From Pleionea sp052032335 (GTDB taxonomy: Bacteria; Pseudomonadota; Gammaproteobacteria; Enterobacterales; Kangiellaceae), in NCBI GenBank assembly GCA_052032335.1, contig JBPEWV010000159.1, forward strand, positions 1 to 9,819: a DNA stretch of 9,819 nucleotides, written 5' to 3'. Position numbers and translations under genes: made by a program. The notes beneath the pieces were generated by a model. It was given only the letters and a program-made list of their open reading frames with translations, was not told where the DNA came from and did not search any database. Below are positions 1 through 5,913 of the stretch, one piece after another; the stretch's first letter is position 1, and every line of letters starts with the position of its first letter.

Positions 1-560
1 GAGACGACATAGTCATCGAAGACTTTGACGATGGAACCGGTACCGGGGCAATTGTTATGGAAAAACTGGACTTCGAAGGACAAGCCTTTAGTCCAGCTGT
101 TACAGGTACGGTCACCAGTCAAAGTGCGACGGACTCAGGTAGAGTCATTGGTGAACTCCGGGTAGAGGCTCGTTCTGCATTTACCGTCAACACCGGCGAT
201 GGAGAGCTATTCGCTACCAACGGCAGCAACGCTTCCGCCCTGACCGCGGTATCTTCCATCGATATCAGCTCCGACGTTGGCGCGCAAGCAGCACTATCCA
301 TCGCAGACGCTTCAATTAAAGCCATTGATTCTGAACGAGCAGCATTAGGTGCGGTGCAAAATCGCTTGTCTTCAACCATTTCGAATCTGCAAAACATCGT
401 AGAAAACGTATCGGCGGCTCGATCGCGTATTCGGGATACCGATTATGCGACGGAAACGTCGAACCTGGCAAAAAACCAGGTGCTGCAACAGGCTGGATTG
501 TCGGTGCTATCTCAGGCCAATGCATCAAGCCAGTCCGTATTATCATTGCTACAAGGGTAG
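1..560 (+). CDS. Flagellin, C-terminal part (5' end outside window)
   Basis: Filament subunit, exported and polymerised under the FliD cap. The frame is open from the left edge (first full codon at base 3) to TAG at 558-560, so about 185 residues of the C-terminal side are visible. The last ~95 residues are the conserved D1/D0 helices: a stretch starting VSSIDISS, then NRLSSTISNL, ENVSAARSRIRDTDYA, NLAKNQVLQQAG and the terminal SVLSLLQG. They align almost residue for residue with the complete flagellin at 985-2460. The upstream visible part is the variable surface domain; its acidic DDIVIEDFDDG matches the GDDIVITAF segment of the second flagellin, so the two genes are paralogues from duplication. 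No cysteine is visible. The ATG at base 57 is internal and not a start. Promoter and leader lie outside the window. Which flagellin is major cannot be judged here. Confidence 0.96.
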   Translation, partial: DDIVIEDFDDGTGTGAIVMEKLDFEGQAFSPAVTGTVTSQSATDSGRVIGELRVEARSAFTVNTGDGELFATNGSNASALTAVSSIDISSDVGAQAALSIADASIKAIDSERAALGAVQNRLSSTISNLQNIVENVSAARSRIRDTDYATETSNLAKNQVLQQAGLSVLSQANASSQSVLSLLQG

Positions 561-612
561 AGCAATGAATTCGGTAAAACCCCCTACTTTACGACGTCAG
601 GTGTGATACCGC

Positions 613-630
613 GAGGCCCTTCGGGGCCTC
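613..630 (+). terminator. Hairpin with UUCG tetraloop after first flagellin
   Basis: The arms GAGGCCC (613-619) and GGGCCTC (624-630) pair perfectly over 7 bp around the loop TTCG, giving the unusually stable C(UUCG)G tetraloop. It sits 53 bases after the stop of the upstream flagellin. The downstream stretch is pyrimidine-rich (ATCCTCTCTC) rather than a clean T run, so it may be an imperfect intrinsic terminator or a 3'-end stabilising hairpin on a very abundant mRNA. Confidence 0.7.
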
Positions 631-732
631 ATCCTCTCTCCTGAACGCGACATCGTTATAATTTTTTTCTTCCCTAAGCCTCTGTTTTTAGGCCACTTTC
701 CTATTTCTTTAAAAAAAACTGCTGCACTTTTG

Positions 733-759
733 TAAAGTCGACATTTTCAGCGCCGATAA
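733..759 (+). promoter_or_regulatory. Sigma-28 (FliA) promoter of second flagellin
   Basis: TAAA at 733-736 and GCCGATAA at 752-759 are separated by exactly 15 bases, which is the full FliA consensus. An A/T-rich tract with a run of A lies just upstream (710-719). The predicted start point is about base 766, giving a leader of about 220 nt before the flagellin ATG. The -35 context TAAAGTCG is shared with the promoter at 3242-3268. Confidence 0.93.
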
Positions 760-765
760 ACCTTT

Positions 766-984
766 TGAAAGCAGATTGTTCTCAGCGATTTGCAATCAAC
801 ACAAATTGTTGTTTCTCAGGCAATAGTTTTTCTCAGATTCCATTCCCTGAATTCAGCAATGAACCCTGAAAAGGTGTTTCTCAGGCATTTTTTCAGCAGT
901 CGTGGGTGGTACGCCATCCTTAAATTTAAACACTTTGTGGATTTTGTTCTCAGAGCAAAACGTCGAAGGTTTAGGAGATCTATC
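766..984 (+). promoter_or_regulatory. Long flagellin 5' leader with repeated TTCTCAG
   Basis: About 220 nt lie between the predicted sigma-28 start point and the flagellin ATG, and no gene is supported inside. The heptamer TTCTCAG occurs five times: one copy straddles the leader's 5' part at 779-785, and the rest are at 813-819, 830-836, 878-884 and 947-953. The region also holds a perfect palindrome CTGAATTCAG (847-856). It ends in the ribosome binding site AGGAG (973-977), 7 bases before ATG. A leader this long on a flagellin mRNA suggests post-transcriptional control or mRNA stabilisation (inference). Confidence 0.6.
779..953 (+). repeat. Five direct copies of TTCTCAG
   Basis: Exact copies are at 779-785, 813-819, 830-836, 878-884 and 947-953, with start-to-start spacings of 34, 17, 48 and 69 bases. 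Two copies share the longer TGTTTCTCAGGCA (810-822 and 875-887) and two share TTGTTCTCAG (776-785 and 944-953). Partial forms are TTTTCAG at 744-750 (inside the promoter spacer) and TTTTCAG at 890-896. CCCTGAA (845-851, 864-870) resembles the reverse complement. I did not notice the exact heptamer elsewhere in the window. Function unknown; a protein-binding array on DNA or RNA is one possibility. Confidence 0.75.
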
Positions 985-2460
985 ATGGGTAATGTTATTC
1001 AAACCAACGTGTCGTCGTTGGTCGCACAGCGATCACTGAACAGCACCAACAACAACTTACAAACCACGTTCCAACGTCTGTCTACCGGTCTTCGCATTAA
1101 CAGTGCAAAAGACGATGCGGCAGGTTTACAAATTTCCAACAGTCTAACTTCACAGATCAACGGTCTGAATCAGGCGCAACGAAATGCCAACGACGGTATC
1201 TCTTTGGCGCAAACTGCCGAGGGTGCGCTGCAAGAGTCAACCAACATTTTGCAACGTATTCGTGACCTTTCCATTCAGTCAGCTAACGGAAGCAACGGTG
1301 CTACCGAGCGTGCGGCTCTTCAGCAGGAAGTTTCTCAACTTCAGGCAGAATTAAATCGTATTGCCGATACCACCAGTTTTGGTAACCGTACACTATTGGA
1401 CGGAAGTTTCGGCTCATCAGCGTTTCAAGTAGGTGCCAATGCGAACGAAACCATCAATGTTAACCTGCGTAGTGCACGTGCGGATGATATTGGAGTTTAC
1501 TCTCGCGAGCTGGACGGTAACGCCAACACCGGTTTTGGTGCGGTTACAGCAGCAGCGGCCGCAGTAACAGCAGGTAACCTCACTATCGATGGTTCCGAAG
1601 GCAGTGCAACCGTTGCTATCACCAACGCCTCAGCGGCGGCAAACGCTAACTTGATCAACGATGAAACCCCTAACACAGGCGTTAGTGCCGATGCTAGAAC
1701 GGGTGTGCGTTTGAGTGCGTTAAGTGCGACAGGTGCCGTATCGTTTACGCTTCAGGGTACAGGATCATCAACCGTATCTATCTCGACCACTATCACTGAC
1801 ACCAACGATCTGTCTGGATTGGCCGAAAAAATTAATGACAACAGTGGTACAACTGGCATAACAGCTGTTTCTAACGGCTCAACGCTTGATCTGACCAATG
1901 AAGCCGGTGACGACATTGTTATCACTGCTTTCAACGTTGGCGCTGATGGTGGTGGTGAAACGTTAACTGCAACAGCGTTAAGCTATGACGGAACAGTATC
2001 AACTGAAACCGATAACTTAATCGACGGTACCGATGACGCGTCTTATACTCGCGGTACAATTCGTTTAACCAGCGCTGAAGCATTTTCAACCACTGCAGCG
2101 AACACTACCATTGACGATACTGCGGCGATCACTGCGTCGTCATTCGATGATGTCGCTAGTGTTGATATCAGTTCTGCAACAGGCGCACAAAGTGCAATTG
2201 AAGTGGTCGATGCTGCAATCAGTCGAATCGACAGCAACCGGGCAACACTGGGTGCGATCCAGAACCGATTGCAAAGCACTATCTCCAACCTGGGAAGTAT
2301 CGTAGAAAACGTTTCGGCTGCACGCTCACGAATTCGAGATACTGACTTCGCTCAAGAAACAGCAAACTTGGCGAAAAACCAGGTACTGCAACAGGCTGGA
2401 CTATCTGTACTTGCGCAGGCCAATGCGTCAAGCCAGTCAGTTCTGTCACTGCTTCAGTAA
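985..2460 (+). CDS. fliC: Flagellin, complete (491 aa)
   Basis: Filament subunit, secreted through the flagellar type III apparatus. Residues 1-175 are the conserved D0/D1 region (MGNVIQTNVSSL, RLSTGLRINSAKDDAAGL, GISLAQTAEGAL, LQRIRDLSIQSANG). Residues ~190-385 are the variable outer domain, with a flagellin-IN-like segment (~218-260) and an NDLSGLAEKIN helix. Residues ~390-491 return to D1/D0 and end in SVLSLLQ. There is no cysteine. The ATG at 985 is chosen because it begins the invariant flagellin N terminus and has AGGAG 7 bases upstream; the frame is also open back to 790, but that extension is unlike any flagellin. It has its own sigma-28 promoter at 733-759. QRIRDLSIQ keeps the gamma/beta-type segment that corresponds to the TLR5-recognised site (family knowledge). 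The symbol is generic; fla numbering cannot be assigned. Confidence 0.98.
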   Translation: MGNVIQTNVSSLVAQRSLNSTNNNLQTTFQRLSTGLRINSAKDDAAGLQISNSLTSQINGLNQAQRNANDGISLAQTAEGALQESTNILQRIRDLSIQSANGSNGATERAALQQEVSQLQAELNRIADTTSFGNRTLLDGSFGSSAFQVGANANETINVNLRSARADDIGVYSRELDGNANTGFGAVTAAAAAVTAGNLTIDGSEGSATVAITNASAAANANLINDETPNTGVSADARTGVRLSALSATGAVSFTLQGTGSSTVSISTTITDTNDLSGLAEKINDNSGTTGITAVSNGSTLDLTNEAGDDIVITAFNVGADGGGETLTATALSYDGTVSTETDNLIDGTDDASYTRGTIRLTSAEAFSTTAANTTIDDTAAITASSFDDVASVDISSATGAQSAIEVVDAAISRIDSNRATLGAIQNRLQSTISNLGSIVENVSAARSRIRDTDFAQETANLAKNQVLQQAGLSVLAQANASSQSVLSLLQ

Positions 2461-2499
2461 GCTGATGAAACGCGTTAAAACTTTATTTAGCGCAATGGC

Positions 2500-2528
2500 G
2501 AATAAGCTCGTGATCCACGGGCTTATTC
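2500..2528 (+). terminator. 13-bp hairpin between flagellin and flaG
   Basis: GAATAAGCTCGTG (2500-2512) pairs with CACGGGCTTATTC (2516-2528) over all 13 positions, with one G-T wobble and a 3-base ATC loop. It begins 40 bases after the flagellin stop and ends 26 bases before the flaG ATG. The sequence after it (ATTCGCTCG) has no T run, so it may be a partial terminator or a 3'-end stabiliser that lowers flaG expression relative to flagellin. No separate flaG promoter is visible. Confidence 0.65.
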
Positions 2529-2554
2529 ATTCGCTCGACGAAAGGTAATTTGCT

Positions 2555-2980
2555 ATGGCTATCAACAACGTGTCAGGCAACTTTCAACCGCCGCCCCTTA
2601 GAAGTGGCGAAACTTTGCCACAACAAGAGGTGGGAGCACCTTCATCGGCCGTTGAGACCAGTGAAACAAAAGCTCAGGGAGTCGGAAATCCTGTTCCAAT
2701 CTCGGATAAACAATCTCCGAACGGTCAACAAAATGAGCAAGACGCGGCTGTCTCTCAAATTGAAGAGTTCAAAGATTTTAATTTGAGCATCAACCGCAGC
2801 TTGAAATTTAAAATTGACGAAGAGCTAGGGGTCACCATAGTCCGTGTGGTTGACAAGCAAACTGACGAGTTAATTCGACAGTTTCCCCCAGAGGAACTGA
2901 TCAATCTTTCTAAAAGATTGAAGGAGCTCAACCAGGAAAATCCCGGTAAAAGTGGTGTTTTCCTTCAGGAGAAAGTCTAA
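2555..2980 (+). CDS. flaG: FlaG family protein (141 aa)
   Basis: FlaG proteins are small proteins encoded between flagellin and fliD in polar-flagellate bacteria. They influence filament length and swarming or biofilm behaviour, and the mechanism is not settled. Residues 1-65 are a low-complexity, Pro/Gln/Glu-rich, probably disordered N terminus. Residues ~72-141 form the conserved FlaG domain: LSINRSLKFKIDEELGVTIV, then VVDKQTDELIRQFPPEELINLSKRLKEL, the family's characteristic VxD-x-x-T-x-E-x-IRQ-x-PPEE pattern. An AAAGG-like ribosome binding site (2540-2544) precedes ATG by about 10 bases. It lies 94 bases after the flagellin and is followed immediately by a strong terminator, so it is probably transcribed mainly by read-through from the flagellin sigma-28 promoter. 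Confidence 0.95.
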   Translation: MAINNVSGNFQPPPLRSGETLPQQEVGAPSSAVETSETKAQGVGNPVPISDKQSPNGQQNEQDAAVSQIEEFKDFNLSINRSLKFKIDEELGVTIVRVVDKQTDELIRQFPPEELINLSKRLKELNQENPGKSGVFLQEKV

Positions 2981-3007
2981 AAAGGGAGGGATCGCCCCTC
3001 CCTTTTT
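2979..3007. terminator. Strong bidirectional-type intrinsic terminator after flaG
   Basis: AAAAAGGGAGGG (2979-2990) pairs perfectly with CCCTCCCTTTTT (2996-3007) around the 5-base loop ATCGC. The GC-rich core is followed by five T on the plus strand and preceded by five A, so it would also work on the minus strand. The first two A belong to the flaG stop codon. It separates the flagellin-flaG unit from fliD. Confidence 0.93.
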
Positions 3008-3021
3008 GCCTGCTCTAAATA

Positions 3022-3037
3022 TGGATTGTTTTTTGCA
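3022..3037 (+). promoter_or_regulatory. Weak sigma-54-like element upstream of fliD
   Basis: TGG (3022-3024), a G at 3028 and TTGCA (3033-3037) give the invariant GG-N10-GC spacing of RpoN promoters with a perfect -12 element. The -24 element reads TGGATTG instead of TGGCACG, so three core positions differ. It lies just downstream of the flaG terminator and about 290 bases before fliD. It could give fliD a second, earlier promoter, but chance occurrence is quite possible in this AT-rich gap. Confidence 0.3.
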
Positions 3038-3085
3038 TATTCCTCCCACATTAACCGTTGCGTTTTCACAACCTTAATCTAAAAA

Positions 3086-3103
3086 CATTGGGAAATCCCA
3101 ATG
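3086..3103. promoter_or_regulatory. Perfect 18-bp palindrome in the fliD upstream region
   Basis: CATTGGGAAATCCCAATG reads as 8-bp arms (3086-3093 and 3096-3103) around AA. No T run follows it, so it does not look like a terminator. An operator for a dimeric regulator is the simplest reading (inference); I do not recognise the motif. It sits about 140 bases upstream of the sigma-28 promoter and about 50 downstream of the sigma-54-like element. Confidence 0.5.
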
Positions 3104-3122
3104 ACTAACGTTCAACGCCCTA

Positions 3123-3150
3123 TTTCAAGTGGCTTTGTCTGTTTTCAAGT
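3123..3150 (+). repeat. Two direct TTTCAAGT repeats, 20 bp apart
   Basis: TTTCAAGT occurs at 3123-3130 and 3143-3150, a 20-bp period close to two helical turns, so both copies would face the same side of the DNA. A short palindrome AACTATAGTT follows at 3172-3181. Together with the 18-bp palindrome they populate the 349-base gap before fliD, which holds no gene. The regulatory role is inferred and tentative. Confidence 0.35.
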
Positions 3151-3241
3151 CAGGAATAAAGTGAAATCGTCAACTATAGTTAATCAGTGCATTTTAAGAG
3201 CAATTCATTCTAAAAATGACGTCTTTTTTTGTGCTTAAATT

Positions 3242-3268
3242 TAAAGTCGGTCGTTTTAAAGCCGATAA
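3242..3268 (+). promoter_or_regulatory. Sigma-28 (FliA) promoter of fliD operon
   Basis: TAAA (3242-3245) and GCCGATAA (3261-3268) are separated by exactly 15 bases, identical in both elements to the flagellin promoter at 733-759 and sharing the extended TAAAGTCG. The predicted start point is near 3275, giving a leader of about 55 nt. It probably drives fliD-fliS-fliT-GNAT as one unit, since gaps inside that cluster are 21 bases or less. Confidence 0.93.
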
Positions 3269-3277
3269 ATAAAGCAA

Positions 3278-3291
3278 GTCAATAAATTAAC
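3278..3291. promoter_or_regulatory. FleQ/FlrA-box-like sequence at fliD start point
   Basis: GTCAATAAATTAAC matches the published Pseudomonas FleQ consensus (GTCaNTAAAtTGAC, from memory) at all specified positions except one (A for G near the 3' end). FleQ/FlrA are the sigma-54-dependent master regulators of polar flagella. The box lies 9 bases after the sigma-28 -10 element, over or just after the predicted transcription start, a position more suited to repression or fine-tuning than to classical activation (inference). Confidence 0.5.
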
Positions 3292-3293
3292 CC

Positions 3294-3310
3294 TTGGCTC
3301 AGAAAGCCAA
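3294..3310 (+). promoter_or_regulatory. Small hairpin next to fliD ribosome binding site
   Basis: TTGGCT (3294-3299) and AGCCAA (3305-3310) form a perfect 6-bp stem with loop CAGAA. It ends 2 bases before the ribosome binding site GAGAGG (3313-3318). It could influence fliD translation or protect the 5' end of the mRNA, but it is short enough to be incidental. Confidence 0.35.
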
Positions 3311-3329
3311 TTGAGAGGCAACCGATTTT

Positions 3330-4712
3330 ATGGGTTCTATTTCGATAGGTGGATTAGGCTCCGGACTGGATATTCAAAGCATCGTCGATGCGTTAGTTCA
3401 AGCCGAGCGAGCACCTAAGCAAAACAGTCTCGATCGCCAAGAAGCCGATGTTTCGCTAACATTAACCGGTTTGGGAAATCTCAAGTCGGCCTTGACAGAG
3501 TTGCGAACCGTAGCCTTCGATTTATCGTTAGCGTCGAACTATGGACAACGAAGCGTCGAAGTATCCGATGACAGTTTCTTCACAGCATCAGCAACCGGCG
3601 ATGCCAGCATAGGCTCCTATAATATAGAAGTCGAAACTCTGGCTCAGGGCAGCAAATCACAATCACAAATATTTACCAGTGGCAGCAGCACAACCTTCGG
3701 TGATGGTACGCTTACTTTCACCGTTGGCAGCGAGACCTTTGATGTCGCCGTCAGTGCAACCGATACCCTGGAAGATATAAGAAATAACATCAATGCTGAA
3801 ACGGGTAACGACTTTGTTACTGTTAATCTTTTAAATAATGTTAGTGATGGTATTGATACTGGCAGTGTACTTACCTTTGAGTCCAGCACGACCGGTACCG
3901 GAAATGATTTGGTTGTTAGCTATACCGGTGACGCCTCTTTGGCGGATTTATCCGATAATTTAACATCAACGCAAACGGCAGGCGACGCGTCGATAAAAGT
4001 CGACGGTCTAACCGCGACCAGTGACACCAATACATTCACCGATGTCATTCAAGACGTCACAATAGAGGTTCTAAAAACCAACAGTGTCGGTGAAACCGAA
4101 TCATTGTCGATCGACCTCGACACCGATAAAACAAAGACCATGATTTCTACCTTTGTTGAAACGTACAATGCTTTTGCTGAAGTAAGTCGAGCACTGGGGT
4201 CGGCCGACAGCAATGACCCCGGACTGCTATTGGGCGATTACACCTTACGCCAGGTTAACTCTCAAGTCCGTTCTTTATTAAGCGCTCCTATCGACGGAGT
4301 TAGTGGCAGTTTTAACAGTCTGTCCGCAATCGGAATTACCACCAAACAAAACGGTGATCTGGAAATTGACAATTCTGTTCTCGATGCAGCAATCGAAAAT
4401 AACTTCGAACAATTTGAAGCGATATTCACTGGTGACAATGGATTCGGTGAAAAACTTAAAGACACCATCGATAACTACACCAATAGCAGTGGCGTCATTA
4501 CTTCACGAGTGGATTCATTAAACCAACAGCTCGATCGCATCGGTGATGATCGGTTAGACCTCAGTCGTCGTATACAGTCACTTGAGCTTCGACTGACAAA
4601 ACAATTCTCGGCAATGGACGCTGCTGTTGCGCAATTTAATAGTACACAGTCTTACGTTGCCCAACAGTTCGCTAACTTGCCTGGCTTCGGTGGCAAGAGC
4701 TCCAAAGATTAA
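3330..4712 (+). CDS. fliD: Flagellar filament cap protein FliD (460 aa)
   Basis: FliD (HAP2) is exported and forms the pentameric or hexameric cap that folds and inserts flagellin at the filament tip. Residues 1-70 carry the hallmark N terminus SIGGLGSGLDIQSIVDALVQAE. Residues ~80-250 are the central domains, with GSYNIEVETLAQ and SIKVDGLTATSDTNTFTDVI patterns. Residues ~265-460 form the FliD C-terminal region, with SGVITSRVDSLNQQ, RRIQSLELRLTKQFSAMDAAVAQ and the final YVAQQFANLPGF helices. The length is typical for proteobacteria and there is no cysteine. GAGAGG at 3313-3318 is 11 bases before ATG. It starts a compact cluster with fliS 21 bases downstream, under the sigma-28 promoter at 3242-3268. 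Confidence 0.98.
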   Translation: MGSISIGGLGSGLDIQSIVDALVQAERAPKQNSLDRQEADVSLTLTGLGNLKSALTELRTVAFDLSLASNYGQRSVEVSDDSFFTASATGDASIGSYNIEVETLAQGSKSQSQIFTSGSSTTFGDGTLTFTVGSETFDVAVSATDTLEDIRNNINAETGNDFVTVNLLNNVSDGIDTGSVLTFESSTTGTGNDLVVSYTGDASLADLSDNLTSTQTAGDASIKVDGLTATSDTNTFTDVIQDVTIEVLKTNSVGETESLSIDLDTDKTKTMISTFVETYNAFAEVSRALGSADSNDPGLLLGDYTLRQVNSQVRSLLSAPIDGVSGSFNSLSAIGITTKQNGDLEIDNSVLDAAIENNFEQFEAIFTGDNGFGEKLKDTIDNYTNSSGVITSRVDSLNQQLDRIGDDRLDLSRRIQSLELRLTKQFSAMDAAVAQFNSTQSYVAQQFANLPGFGGKSSKD

Positions 4713-4733
4713 TTTTAAAGAGAGTAAACCCTT

Positions 4734-5135
4734 ATGAGTTTAAACGCAGTATCCGCATACAACAAAGTCAACACTCATACTGGTGTTGAAGGTGCTGACC
4801 CTCATCGACTGATTCAAATGTTGATTGATGGTGCCATCGAAAAAGTTAACCGTGCGAAGTTTTTAATGCGGCAAAAGAAAACTGCAGAAAAAGGTCAGTA
4901 CATCAGCTGGGCAATTTCAATTATCGGAGGACTGCGCGCCAGTCTTGATTTGGAAGCTGGCGGCGAGCTGGCCGCTACGCTAGATGACTTGTACGAGTTC
5001 TGCAATTACAACTTATTGCAAGCAAACATTGAAAACTCAGAACAAAAACTCGAAGATGTATTAAAAGTAATGAACGATATAAAAGAAGGTTGGGACGGCA
5101 TTCGTGAGCAAGCCTTAAAGGAATTAAACAGTTAA
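4734..5135 (+). CDS. fliS: Flagellin export chaperone FliS (133 aa)
   Basis: FliS is a cytoplasmic four-helix chaperone that binds the disordered C terminus of flagellin, stops premature polymerisation and delivers it to the FlhA export gate. The sequence shows the family pattern: AYNKVNTHTGVEGADPHRLIQMLIDGAIEKV (residues ~9-39), then a helix around ISWAISIIGGLRASLD (~58-73), and LDDLYEFCNYNLLQAN (~84-99). The length matches the family. AAAGAGAG at 4717-4724 is 9 bases before ATG. It sits 21 bases after fliD and 2 bases before fliT. Its expected clients, the conserved SLLQ-type flagellin C termini, are both encoded in this window. Confidence 0.97.
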   Translation: MSLNAVSAYNKVNTHTGVEGADPHRLIQMLIDGAIEKVNRAKFLMRQKKTAEKGQYISWAISIIGGLRASLDLEAGGELAATLDDLYEFCNYNLLQANIENSEQKLEDVLKVMNDIKEGWDGIREQALKELNS

Positions 5136-5137
5136 TT

Positions 5138-5449
5138 ATGCACCCTTTAATAGAAACAATTGAGCAATTTAATTCACGTTTGCTCGAATTGGCAAAGACA
5201 CAGGATTGGGATGAACTTCATAGGCACTCAGGAAAACGGCAGCAAGCGTTAGAGAACTTTTTCAAAAGTGATCAGCCAGATATTTCAAAGCCTGACATGC
5301 AAACCATTCTGGACAACATCATTGATACCGATGAAACCATCAAAGAACTGATCGATGAGCAGAAGAAAAAGTCGATCCAAGAAGGCTTGTCGATGCAACA
5401 TTCGCTTAAGGCCATAAAGCAATACCAGGCTGGTTACTCCTCTCAATGA
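5138..5449 (+). CDS. fliT: FliT-like flagellar export chaperone (103 aa)
   Basis: In enterobacteria FliT is the cytoplasmic chaperone of FliD (and FlgK) and also regulates FlhDC. This short, all-helical, charged protein has no signal peptide or membrane segment. Its N-terminal LIETIEQFNSRLLELAKTQDWDELHRHSGKRQQALENFF (given here in part by its ends, residues 4-42) has the WDEL pattern seen in FliT-family proteins, followed by a helical DTDETIKELIDEQKK segment. Sequence conservation in the family is low, so the call rests on this pattern plus position right after fliS (2-base gap). Its stop overlaps the next start in ATGA (5446-5449), which suggests translational coupling. No FlhDC is expected in a polar FlrA/FleQ-type system, so only the chaperone role is inferred. 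Confidence 0.8.
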   Translation: MHPLIETIEQFNSRLLELAKTQDWDELHRHSGKRQQALENFFKSDQPDISKPDMQTILDNIIDTDETIKELIDEQKKKSIQEGLSMQHSLKAIKQYQAGYSSQ

Positions 5450-5913
5450 CTCTATCAATTCGTCAGGCCGACGCCAACGATCTCGAAAGACTGCACCAAT
5501 GGTCACTAAAACTTCATCAGCACGAGCAACCTCAACTGCTCGAAGCACACGCTGAATTTGGCTCTCGACTAAAACAATGGCTTAAAAATGATTTAACCAA
5601 TGAAAACTCGTTAGCTTTGATTGGTGAAGTTAATTCTACACCGATAGGATTTGTATCAGGCAGTATCGAAGCGATGCCTTCAGGCTTTACTAACCAAGCC
5701 ATTAAAGGCTGGATAAAACTTCTATGGGTTGAGCCTGACTATCGAAAAAGTGGTTTTGCCGATCAACTCGTCAAGGCCATAGAGTCGTGTTTTAAAGAAT
5801 GCAACGTTGAATACGTAGAGTGCCATTACACCAGTAACAATCATCTCGCCGAACATTATTGGAAATCAGCTGGCTACTCTCCCACGACAATAACAGCCGG
5901 AAAAATCATTTAA
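5446..5913 (+). CDS. GNAT family N-acetyltransferase (155 aa), substrate unknown
   Basis: GNAT enzymes transfer an acetyl group from acetyl-CoA to an amine. N-terminal SIRQADANDLERLHQW (residues 4-19) is a typical first strand and helix. IGFVSGSI (~67-74) is the central strand, LWVEPDYRKSGFADQLV (93-109) is motif A with the CoA-pyrophosphate loop RKSGFA (family R/Q-x-x-G-x-G/A), and CHYTSNNHLAEHYWKSAGY (126-144) is the motif B region, with the N-x-x-A-x-x-x-Y-x-x-x-G-Y ending common in GNATs. Its start overlaps the fliT stop by 4 bases (ATGA), so it is co-translated with the chaperone genes. Acetylation of a flagellin, of a flagellar chaperone or of a flagellin-decorating sugar are guesses from context. 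Its stop overlaps that of convergent flgL in TTAA. Confidence 0.88.
   Translation: MTLSIRQADANDLERLHQWSLKLHQHEQPQLLEAHAEFGSRLKQWLKNDLTNENSLALIGEVNSTPIGFVSGSIEAMPSGFTNQAIKGWIKLLWVEPDYRKSGFADQLVKAIESCFKECNVEYVECHYTSNNHLAEHYWKSAGYSPTTITAGKII

Noticed and set aside
847..856. CTGAATTCAG palindrome as an operator
   Set aside because: A 10-bp palindrome is short, and with no known match it is only noted as part of the leader.
779..953. CRISPR-like reading of the TTCTCAG repeats
   Set aside because: The repeats are only 7-13 bases with irregular spacing of 17-69, and no cas gene is nearby.
790..984. In-frame upstream extension of the complete flagellin to an ATG at 790
   Set aside because: The 65 extra residues are unlike any flagellin and would mask the export-competent N terminus. 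The ATG at 985 has AGGAG at good spacing and begins the conserved MGNVIQTN sequence.
2550..2786. Overlapping 78-residue reading frame on the flaG 5' half
   Set aside because: It is out of frame with flaG, has no ribosome binding site of its own and no recognisable motif; flaG explains the region.
3172..3181. AACTATAGTT as a second FleQ-type box (GTCAAC...GTTAAT)
   Set aside because: The half-sites are two bases further apart than in the FleQ consensus and the outer positions do not match.
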